Assembly (NCBI GenBank): GCA_012965455.1
Contig: DTSG01000099.1
Location: forward strand, 1-40,409
From: Planctomycetaceae bacterium
Lineage (GTDB): Bacteria; Planctomycetota; Planctomycetia; Pirellulales; Pirellulaceae
DNA: 40,409 nt
Reading direction: 5' to 3'
The position numbers were made by a program, and so were the translations under genes. The notes under the pieces are model-generated. The model had not been told where the DNA came from and searched no databases. It was given only the letters and a program-made list of their open reading frames with translations. This document shows positions 7,886 to 14,840 of the stretch, piece after piece (the stretch's first letter is position 1; every line of letters starts with the position of its first letter).

Positions 7886-9994
7886 GTGAAGCGACTCGCT
7901 GGGACATTAATTGGCCTGTTGTTGGCAATTGGGGCAGAAGCGCAAACATCGTATCCAATGTTGATGACGTTGCAGCCAATCGCGATCCAAATCGGCACAA
8001 CTGGCGAACTTGAAGTTCAGTCGCGTTACAGTATGTGGGGAGCGACGCGAGTTATCATTTCGGGTGAGGGATTGTCCGGCGAAGTTGTTCATCCGCAGCT
8101 GCCCCCAGCAAAAGAAGGTGAAAAACCGACGGAACCGTCGCTCACCACACTCAAAATCAAATTCACCGCAACGCCAGACGCTGCTCCGGGAGTCAGAGAG
8201 TTCAAGCTATTGACGCCACGCGGAGTGAGTACAGTTGGGCAAATTGTGGTGACACGGGACAAGGTAGTTTTTGAGGATATCAAATCAGATTCGTCAGAAA
8301 ACGCGGTGTTGTTTGAAATTCCGGCCACGCTTACCGGAGTGATTGAGAAGACCGAAGACCGCGATTATTTTAAGTTTTCGATTGACGCTCCGACCCAGCT
8401 AGTTTTTCATTGCCGCTGCATGCGACTGCAAGACCGGATTCATGATCTTCAGAAACACGCGGATCCAATGATTACGGTTAAAAACAGTCAGGGCTCAACC
8501 ATCGCGGCCAATGATAATTATTTTGCGGCGGATCCGTTTATGGTGGTTGAATTTCAGCAAGCGGGGGAATATTACCTCGAAGTTCGAGATGTGCGTTTTA
8601 CGGGGAACAAATATTGGAACTACGCCATCGACGTGTTGAATCGACCCTTTGCTACCAATGTCTTTCCGTTGGCGATTTCTGCGACGAAGCCGACGACGTT
8701 TGAATTGATTGGCGAGAGTGTACCTGCTGATAAGACGATTGCATATGTTCCGGCAACTACGGGGCTGGCTCTGGGGCCACAAATGTTGTCCTTGGTGGAT
8801 GAACAACAAGTGTTTGATCCCGTGGCGGTTTATGTTTCTGAGGAAACCATATTGCTAGAGACCGCGACTGACAACAATGACAAAGAACATGCTCAACAGA
8901 TTCAAATACCGGCAGTCATTAATGGTCGCGTAAGTCGTGATGCGGATATCGACTATTATCAGTTTACAGCCAAAAAGGGTGACAAAATATCGTTTGAGAT
9001 AATCGCTCGTCGTCGGCAATCGATGCTGGATAGTTATATTGTGTTAGAAAATTCAGCAGGCGCGCAGCTTAAAACGGCGGATGACTTTCAGTTTGGACGG
9101 CGTACTTATTGGGACTCGCGGATCGAGAACTATGTTGTGCCCGACGATGGCACTTACTATATCGCCGTCTATGATCGTCACTTGCGCGGTGGTGCTGAAT
9201 TTGTTTATGCGTTGGAGATTACGCATAGCCACCCCACGTTTGAACTGTTGTTGGATACTGCCAAAACGCTGACTGCCCCAGGAACAGGTGGTGTCGTATT
9301 TTGCCGAGTAAAGCGGCTCAACGGTTTCACGGGTGAAGTGCAGCTCCATGTTTCTGGGATGCCAACAGGTGTGACCGCTTTTGCAGGCCGAATTCTTGCG
9401 GGGGCTACGGATGGATGTATTATTTTCCAAGCGGCGCAGGCTGCTCCGTTGGGGGCGGCCAATGTGCGGATCTATGGTACTGCTGTGGACGCTGACGCTG
9501 AAGCAGTGGTTGAAGTGGACGCACTAGCGTATCAAGAAACGTATATGCCCGGCGGTGGCCGCAATCATTTTCCGGTAAAGGTGCATACGGTTTCGGTTCA
9601 GCTGCCCAGTGATATCCAATCTTTGAAATTGAGCACGCAAGAAATTACGCTGAGGCCAGGTGAGGCTGTGCGGATTGATGTTGAAATGACTCGCGCAGAA
9701 GGATTTGATAAAAACATCTCTTTAGATGTACTCTTCAAACATCTCAGCTCGGTATGGGGAGACACACTGCCAAAAGGGGTCAAGTTGGATGGCAGCAAAA
9801 GCAAAATCTTAATTACCGGCAAAGAAACCAAAGGTCATATTACTTTGGTTGCCGATGATAAAATAGAAAAGGTCGAAAGACAACAAGTAAGCGTGATGGC
9901 AAATATATCGCTAAATTTTGTTATGAAAGCGACGTATAGTAGTCTGCCATTGTTTATAACAACGGTTCCCAACGAGGAAGAGCCGGAAAAATAG
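7886..9994 (+). CDS. PPC-domain secreted protein
   Basis: A 702-residue exported protein with a signal peptide of about 19 residues. It carries two bacterial pre-peptidase C-terminal (PPC) domains, at about residues 130-250 and 335-450. Both show the typical pattern of disordered acidic residues, D(Y)F/YxF, then Gly-Tyr-Tyr with Leu/Ile-x-Val near the end, for example GEYYLEVRDV and GTYYIAVYD. Further beta-rich regions follow to about residue 700. No protease catalytic triad is visible, so it is probably a binding or scaffold protein. GAGGAG (7872-7877) is 8 bases before the GTG at 7886, which decides the start over GTG codons at 7877 and 7880. It lies 32 bp after the Ig-like/DUF1549 gene, and I recall this pairing from other planctomycetes. 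Confidence 0.85.
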   Translation: MKRLAGTLIGLLLAIGAEAQTSYPMLMTLQPIAIQIGTTGELEVQSRYSMWGATRVIISGEGLSGEVVHPQLPPAKEGEKPTEPSLTTLKIKFTATPDAAPGVREFKLLTPRGVSTVGQIVVTRDKVVFEDIKSDSSENAVLFEIPATLTGVIEKTEDRDYFKFSIDAPTQLVFHCRCMRLQDRIHDLQKHADPMITVKNSQGSTIAANDNYFAADPFMVVEFQQAGEYYLEVRDVRFTGNKYWNYAIDVLNRPFATNVFPLAISATKPTTFELIGESVPADKTIAYVPATTGLALGPQMLSLVDEQQVFDPVAVYVSEETILLETATDNNDKEHAQQIQIPAVINGRVSRDADIDYYQFTAKKGDKISFEIIARRRQSMLDSYIVLENSAGAQLKTADDFQFGRRTYWDSRIENYVVPDDGTYYIAVYDRHLRGGAEFVYALEITHSHPTFELLLDTAKTLTAPGTGGVVFCRVKRLNGFTGEVQLHVSGMPTGVTAFAGRILAGATDGCIIFQAAQAAPLGAANVRIYGTAVDADAEAVVEVDALAYQETYMPGGGRNHFPVKVHTVSVQLPSDIQSLKLSTQEITLRPGEAVRIDVEMTRAEGFDKNISLDVLFKHLSSVWGDTLPKGVKLDGSKSKILITGKETKGHITLVADDKIEKVERQQVSVMANISLNFVMKATYSSLPLFITTVPNEEEPEK

Positions 9995-10013
9995 GAATCT
10001 AGGGAATCCGACC

Positions 10014-10778
10014 GTGGCGAGAATCGTACAAATCACCGACACTCACCTTTCGACAGACCCGTCAGAGGAATTGCTCGGATGTCGGACCCACGATTCGCTA
10101 AAACGTGTCTTGCGACTAATCCAAGACAGCTATATGGAATGTGACCGCATGATTGTTACAGGTGATTTGGTCCACGAAGAAGGACCAGATGCCTACCACA
10201 TGGTTCGTGAAATATTGACACCGTGGGAAGACAAACTGCGTGTGATACCAGGTAATCACGACATGCGCGACGGAATGCGGGAGGCATTCGGTGATCGAAT
10301 TAATGGCTGCCCCGCAGCGGTAACGTTTGTAGATGAATTGGACGCGTGGCAATTGATTGGGCTCGACACGCTTTTAGATGGCGCTGTCGAAGGTGATTTG
10401 AGTGGACCACAATGGGAATGGTTAGAGAGTCGTTTAGAATCTTCGAACCAACCGACCGTATTGTTTATGCACCATCCACCCGTGTTTGTAGGCAGTGAAT
10501 GGGTAGATAAGTTGGGCCTGCTTTCTTTTATTCCATTTGCCAATCTGGTCGAGCGATTTGAGCAGATCAAGCTGGTGGTGTGTGGACATGTGCATCAGGA
10601 CTATCAAACGGAGCTATTTCAAGCGACGGTTGTTACGACGCCAAGTACATCGGTTCAATTTAAAATGAACTCGGCGGAGTTCGCCACGGAAGACTTGCCA
10701 CCAGGGTTTCGCATCATTGATCTGCACGATGACGGCACGTTTGATATGAGCGTAATCCGAGTTTCTCATTCACGTTAA
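10014..10778 (+). CDS. CpdA/Icc-like metallophosphoesterase
   Basis: A 254-residue cytoplasmic calcineurin-like metallophosphoesterase with all five signature blocks: ITDTHLS (D9, H11), VTGDLVHE, PGNHDMR (G80-D83), MHHPPV and CGHVHQD (G191-H194). Length and motif order match the CpdA/Icc family, whose best-known member hydrolyses cyclic AMP. Related enzymes attack other phosphodiesters, so cAMP is not proven. No signal peptide is present, unlike its secreted neighbours. The start is GTG, with AGGGA about 9 bases upstream, and it lies 19 bp after the PPC-protein gene. In this context it could turn over a signalling nucleotide or degrade a phosphodiester product released by the exported enzymes. 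Confidence 0.9.
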   Translation: MARIVQITDTHLSTDPSEELLGCRTHDSLKRVLRLIQDSYMECDRMIVTGDLVHEEGPDAYHMVREILTPWEDKLRVIPGNHDMRDGMREAFGDRINGCPAAVTFVDELDAWQLIGLDTLLDGAVEGDLSGPQWEWLESRLESSNQPTVLFMHHPPVFVGSEWVDKLGLLSFIPFANLVERFEQIKLVVCGHVHQDYQTELFQATVVTTPSTSVQFKMNSAEFATEDLPPGFRIIDLHDDGTFDMSVIRVSHSR

Positions 10779-10821
10779 TCTGCCTCGCCGCACTACTAAT
10801 ATCGGCGCTTAATCCGTTGTA

Positions 10822-10850
10822 AAATAGACGTGATATAAATAGGTCTATTT
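10822..10850. promoter_or_regulatory. Inverted repeat upstream of the lactonase gene
   Basis: AAATAGAC (10822-10829) and GTCTATTT (10843-10850) are perfect 8-bp inverted copies separated by 13 bp. The repeat ends 20 bp before the chosen ATG of the SMP-30-like gene and covers the AT-rich stretch where a promoter would be expected. It could be a dimeric regulator's operator or a transcript stem-loop. The repeat is directly visible; the role is inference. Confidence 0.5.
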
Positions 10851-10870
10851 AATGTAGAGGATTGTCAAAG

Positions 10871-11866
10871 ATGATCAGACAAACAAGTGTGTTGACGGTG
10901 TTGTTGAGTGTGTGTTCTTGGTATTCACTTGGGGCTCAGGAATCGAGCATCGTCGAATCGGAGGTAACTTCGGTAAACGAATTGGTATTTACAGAAGGAC
11001 CCGCCTATCATCGCGATGGCTCAGTATTCTATACCGACATCCAAAACAATCGCATTTTACGTTTAGCACCAGGGGCCGCCGTGGCGGATACCTTTTTAAA
11101 CCCCAGTGGTCGGGCAAACGGATTGATGTTTGATGCCCATGGGTTTTTGATTGCCTGCCAAGGGAATGAAAAAGGTGGCCTCGGCGGGCGGCGATTGGTT
11201 CGTATTGATCCCATCAGTAAAAAACAGACAGTCATCGTGGATAACTATGAAGGCAATCGCTTCAACAGTCTCAACGACCTTTGTATTGATAAAGCGGGCC
11301 GAATCTACTTTACCGATCCATACTATTCTCCCGATCGCAGCATGCTAGAACTGAAGGTGGAAGGTGTTTATCGAGTGAATTCAGATGGTACAGGCTTAGT
11401 TCGCATTCTGGATAATAAAACAGTCTCTCGCCCCAATGGCATCTCAATCACTCAAGATGAAAAAACGCTCTATGTCGTCGACAACAACCCAACCGTGCCG
11501 CAACGAAAGCTGTGGGCGTTTGCTCTAGATGACGCAGGACTCGCAACCGGTAAACCACGTGAATTGCATGATTTTGGTGCTGGCCGTGGCGGCGATGGTA
11601 TGTGTATGGATAGTGTAGGCAACTTATATGTGACCGCCGGAGCGAACCGAAAATACCCACTACAAAACCTCGACAATACCGCCGGTGTCTATGTGTTTTC
11701 ACCAGCAGGTAAGCTGTTGGAAGTAATCAAAGTTCCCGAGGATATGATTACCAATTGTTGTTTTGGGGGCTCGGACATGAAAACTCTATATATCACCGCC
11801 GGAAAAACACTGTGGCAAGTGCGTACCAAGGTTGCGGGGTATGCCTTGTGGCCTAAAGCAGAGTAG
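10871..11866 (+). CDS. SMP-30/gluconolactonase-like lactonase, secreted
   Basis: A 331-residue protein with an N-terminal signal (hydrophobic stretch then SLGAQES). It has the beta-propeller pattern of the SMP-30/gluconolactonase/LRE family: FTEGPAYHRDGSVFYTD (an early Glu metal ligand), GRANGLMFD, SLNDLCIDKAGRIYFTDP (central Asn-Asp ligand) and SRPNGISITQDEKTLYVVD (late Asp ligand). Such enzymes open sugar lactones, and the Gfo/Idh oxidoreductase at 13425 could produce one. TAGAGG lies 10 bases before the ATG at 10871, against 1 base before a TTG at 10862, so ATG is preferred. A 92-bp gap with an inverted repeat separates it from the preceding gene, suggesting its own promoter. Confidence 0.88.
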   Translation: MIRQTSVLTVLLSVCSWYSLGAQESSIVESEVTSVNELVFTEGPAYHRDGSVFYTDIQNNRILRLAPGAAVADTFLNPSGRANGLMFDAHGFLIACQGNEKGGLGGRRLVRIDPISKKQTVIVDNYEGNRFNSLNDLCIDKAGRIYFTDPYYSPDRSMLELKVEGVYRVNSDGTGLVRILDNKTVSRPNGISITQDEKTLYVVDNNPTVPQRKLWAFALDDAGLATGKPRELHDFGAGRGGDGMCMDSVGNLYVTAGANRKYPLQNLDNTAGVYVFSPAGKLLEVIKVPEDMITNCCFGGSDMKTLYITAGKTLWQVRTKVAGYALWPKAE

Positions 11867-12015
11867 TAACGGATTGGTCGATAACGTCCACATAGTCCTA
11901 ATGGGGAATGAATTTGGGAAATACGGGCATGATTAACCTTCGCCCGACATAGAGTTATCCGATATTATAGAGAGATAGATCCAATCGTCCTCACAAGCTA
12001 TTGGCAAAACAAATC

Positions 12016-13359
12016 ATGACAAAATATTCGAACTGCGCCGGAATCACTCGGCGTCATTCTCTCAAATTAGGTTTGGGCGGTCTGTTTGGTGGTGGCCTAG
12101 TAAACGCCTTACGCCATCAAGCTGTTGCGGCACTCGATGGCCCGCGTCGACAATCGGCTAAACGTTGTATTTTGATTTGGATGGATGGCGGCCCCACTCA
12201 TTTTGAAACGTTTGATCCCAAACCCGATGCTCCGGCTGAAATCCGCGGTGATTTTGGTACCGTCGCAACCTGTAATACGAGCGTCCATTACTCGGAACAT
12301 ATGAAACGCTTGGCGGCGATTAGTGATAAATATGCGATGATTCGTTCCATTCGTCACAACCAAGGCAATCACGGAGCCGGCAATCACTATATGACAACCG
12401 GTGCTCCGCCGCGCATCCCAGTGGGATGTGGAGCATTTGTTAGTTTTCACCCGAGTATGGGATCTGTGGTTAGTCACGAATTAGGTGGTCAAAACAACCT
12501 GCCCAACTACTTTTCGATGCCCCGCATGTCGCGCAGTGGTGGTCCTAACTTCCTCGGCGCCAATCATGCGCCGTTTGTTGTCGCGGATGATCCACACCAA
12601 CCGAATTTTCGAGTGCGCGATGTTGCTGTTCCCAAAGGTCTAACGGAAGGTGATTTTCAATCGCGGCGAAATGTTCGAGTGTTGCTTGATAAAATGCAGC
12701 GCTTAAATAATACAGCATCCGGCGACCCAGCAGCGGCCTTAGATGATTATTATGAACAAGGGTTCAATTTAGTTACATCGCCGAAGGCGCAGCGTGCTTT
12801 TGATATTTCGTTAGAACCGGATGAAATGCGGGATCGATATTATCGCAATTCATTCGGTCAACGATGCTTGCTTGCCCGTCGTTTGGTCGAAGCAGGCGTA
12901 CCGTTCGTCACCGTTTACGACGGTGGGTGGGATAGCCACTCGAATTTGTTTGGTGCACTCGGTACGCGATTGCCGTCATGGGATCAAACAGTAGCGACAC
13001 TCATCGAAGATCTAGATGAACGAGGAATGTTGGCAGATACATTAGTGTTAGCCTTGGGCGAATTCGGACGAACTCCAAAATTGTCAACCTTGTCGGGTCA
13101 AACGACGGCCGGCCGAGATCACTGGGCTAATGCGATGAGTGTGTTAATGGCAGGTGGTGGCACTCCTGGCGGCGTTGTTGTCGGTGCCACAGACCGTAAG
13201 GGCTATTCCGCCTTTGAAAATGTAAAGAGCCCAGAGAATTTTGTATCTACGGTTTATGCTAAACTTGGGATAGATCCTGCCAAACTGCTGTATACTCCAC
13301 AGGGCAGGCCTACACATATTGTTAGTGACCCGACGCCAATCCGCGAACTGATGGGTTAA
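12016..13359 (+). CDS. DUF1501 family protein, Tat-exported
   Basis: A 447-residue DUF1501 protein. The start region holds a Tat-like signal, TRRHSLK then a Gly/Leu-rich run. Core motifs are WMDGGPTHFETFDPKPDAP near residue 55, RNSFGQRCLLARRLVEAGVPFVTVYDGGWDSH in the middle, and LGEFGRTPKL with GRDHW near 360. It is closest in motif pattern to the gene at 932 (NRFGQSCLLSRRLIEAGVRFVTVTDGGWDTH), but keeps the Asp before GG. A TTG start at 12001 would add five residues; the ATG at 12016 is chosen as the commoner codon, with no clear Shine-Dalgarno for either. It precedes the Gfo/Idh/MocA gene by 65 bp. Role unknown. Confidence 0.92.
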   Translation: MTKYSNCAGITRRHSLKLGLGGLFGGGLVNALRHQAVAALDGPRRQSAKRCILIWMDGGPTHFETFDPKPDAPAEIRGDFGTVATCNTSVHYSEHMKRLAAISDKYAMIRSIRHNQGNHGAGNHYMTTGAPPRIPVGCGAFVSFHPSMGSVVSHELGGQNNLPNYFSMPRMSRSGGPNFLGANHAPFVVADDPHQPNFRVRDVAVPKGLTEGDFQSRRNVRVLLDKMQRLNNTASGDPAAALDDYYEQGFNLVTSPKAQRAFDISLEPDEMRDRYYRNSFGQRCLLARRLVEAGVPFVTVYDGGWDSHSNLFGALGTRLPSWDQTVATLIEDLDERGMLADTLVLALGEFGRTPKLSTLSGQTTAGRDHWANAMSVLMAGGGTPGGVVVGATDRKGYSAFENVKSPENFVSTVYAKLGIDPAKLLYTPQGRPTHIVSDPTPIRELMG

Positions 13360-13424
13360 TGCTACCCATTTAGCGATTGTGTTCCTATAAAAAATATTTT
13401 GAGCGATTAACTCGAGGCAAGAAA

Positions 13425-14726
13425 ATGAACAAACCGAATAACACGTCCCCACAAAAAATGCCGCGACGCGATTTTTTAGCAGCGAGTGCTGTGGCTACAA
13501 CAGCGGTCGCGTCTATCACGGTGAATGCAAAACAAGCAGATGGCAAACTAGTCGTTGGCGTGATGGGGATGCAGCGCGGCCGGAGTTTGGTGGATACGTT
13601 TGCTAAACATGCGGATGTTGTTGTGAAGTACGTGTGTGATGTGGATAGTCAGCGAGCTGCCAGTGCAGCGAAACTAGTCCAAGGAGCTGTTGGATATACA
13701 CCCCAGGCGATTACCAAGTGGGAAGATATTATTGCGGATGACGAAATTGATATTTTGGTGTGTGCCGCACCAAACCATTGGCACGCACCAGCGACTATCG
13801 TTGCAGCGGAAGCTGGTAAACATGTGTATGTTGAAAAACCGTGTTGCCAGAATCCTTGGGAAGGCGAACAACAAATTGCCGCGGCTCGCAAAAATAACGT
13901 GTGTGTTCAGATTGGCACCCAACGTCGCAGCAGTCCCGCGATTATTGAAGGGATGGAGTTTATCCACAGCGGTGGTATTGGAAAAGTACATGCGGTGAAC
14001 TGTTATTACTTCAGCCAACGTGGCAGTATTGGCACAGGCAAGCCAGCGGAAGTCCCAGCACATATTGATTATGAACGCTGGCAAGGTCCCGCTCCGCGAC
14101 AACCCTATGTAGACAATCGTGTGCATTACAATTGGCACTGGTTCTGGCATTATGGCAATGGCGAACTTGGCAATAATGGGATCCACACCTTGGACATGGC
14201 ACGTTGGGCACTGCAAGCAGAATTCCCAACGCGTGTTACTTCGACTGGTGATCGTTACTACTTCGACGATGATCAACAAACCCCAGACACCAATACTGTT
14301 TCCTATGAATTCGGCGACAAAGGGCATGTGACTTGGTTCGGCAACAGCTGCAATCGAAATGGTAGCGGATTTGTTACTGTTTATGGCGATAAAGGCTCTA
14401 TCGAATTCCACAGCGCCGGTGGATATACGGTTAAGGACGGCAGTAACAAAGAGGTTAAGACTGCCAGTAGCGGCCAAGGTCAGCCAGAACATGTGGATAA
14501 CCTCATCCAGAGCATCCAAGCTGGAGATTGGTCCAAGCTAAACGCTGAAATCGAGATCGGTCACCGCAGTACCCTACTCTGTCATTTAGGGAACATTGCT
14601 CACCGTGTTGGTCGAGTGGTAGATTGTGATACAAAAACGGGACGTGTGCTTGGCGATAAAGAAGCTGCCGCACTCTGGAAGCGGGAATATCACGAAGGCT
14701 GGGAAGAACGTCTCACGATTAGCTAA
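13425..14726 (+). CDS. Gfo/Idh/MocA-family oxidoreductase, Tat-exported
   Basis: A 433-residue NAD(P)-dependent oxidoreductase of the Gfo/Idh/MocA family. A twin-arginine signal (PRRDFLAAS, then a hydrophobic stretch ending VNA) implies export of the folded, cofactor-loaded enzyme, as in glucose-fructose oxidoreductase. The nucleotide-binding beta-strand VVGVMGMQRG follows; EKP (about E137-P139) is the catalytic-lysine motif, and GNNGIHTLDMARWAL matches the usual substrate-site GxHxxD block. GAGG lies about 10 bases before the ATG at 13425; an upstream TTG would place non-signal sequence before the Tat motif. It probably oxidises a sugar or inositol-like substrate and fits with the nearby lactonase and sulfatase genes. 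The exact substrate is unknown. Confidence 0.92.
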   Translation: MNKPNNTSPQKMPRRDFLAASAVATTAVASITVNAKQADGKLVVGVMGMQRGRSLVDTFAKHADVVVKYVCDVDSQRAASAAKLVQGAVGYTPQAITKWEDIIADDEIDILVCAAPNHWHAPATIVAAEAGKHVYVEKPCCQNPWEGEQQIAAARKNNVCVQIGTQRRSSPAIIEGMEFIHSGGIGKVHAVNCYYFSQRGSIGTGKPAEVPAHIDYERWQGPAPRQPYVDNRVHYNWHWFWHYGNGELGNNGIHTLDMARWALQAEFPTRVTSTGDRYYFDDDQQTPDTNTVSYEFGDKGHVTWFGNSCNRNGSGFVTVYGDKGSIEFHSAGGYTVKDGSNKEVKTASSGQGQPEHVDNLIQSIQAGDWSKLNAEIEIGHRSTLLCHLGNIAHRVGRVVDCDTKTGRVLGDKEAAALWKREYHEGWEERLTIS

Positions 14727-14813
14727 CGTCTCAAGCAGCGAATGATCTGTGTGTCTTTGCGGATGATAGAGAACGACTGCACATACGTGTTATAAATTAA
14801 TTCAAACAGGGGG

Positions 14814-14830
14814 CTGGCAGTCATTGCCAG
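14814..14830 (+). promoter_or_regulatory. Stem-loop just upstream of the double-sulfatase start
   Basis: CTGGCA (14814-14819) and TGCCAG (14825-14830) form a perfect 6-bp stem with a five-base loop, ending 10 bases before the ATG at 14841. It occupies the place where a ribosome-binding site would lie, and no purine-rich Shine-Dalgarno is seen. It could modulate initiation or be coincidental. Confidence 0.35.
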
Positions 14831-14840
14831 TACAAGCGAA

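Noticed and set aside
11925..11947. CGGGC-N13-GCCCG stem in the gap before the DUF1501 gene at 12016
   Set aside because: Only five base pairs with a large loop and no T-tract; too weak to call a terminator.
13674..14519. Long minus-strand open frame (281 codons) opposite the Gfo/Idh/MocA gene
   Set aside because: The plus-strand protein in the same interval has clear family motifs; the antisense translation shows no domain, signal or ribosome site.
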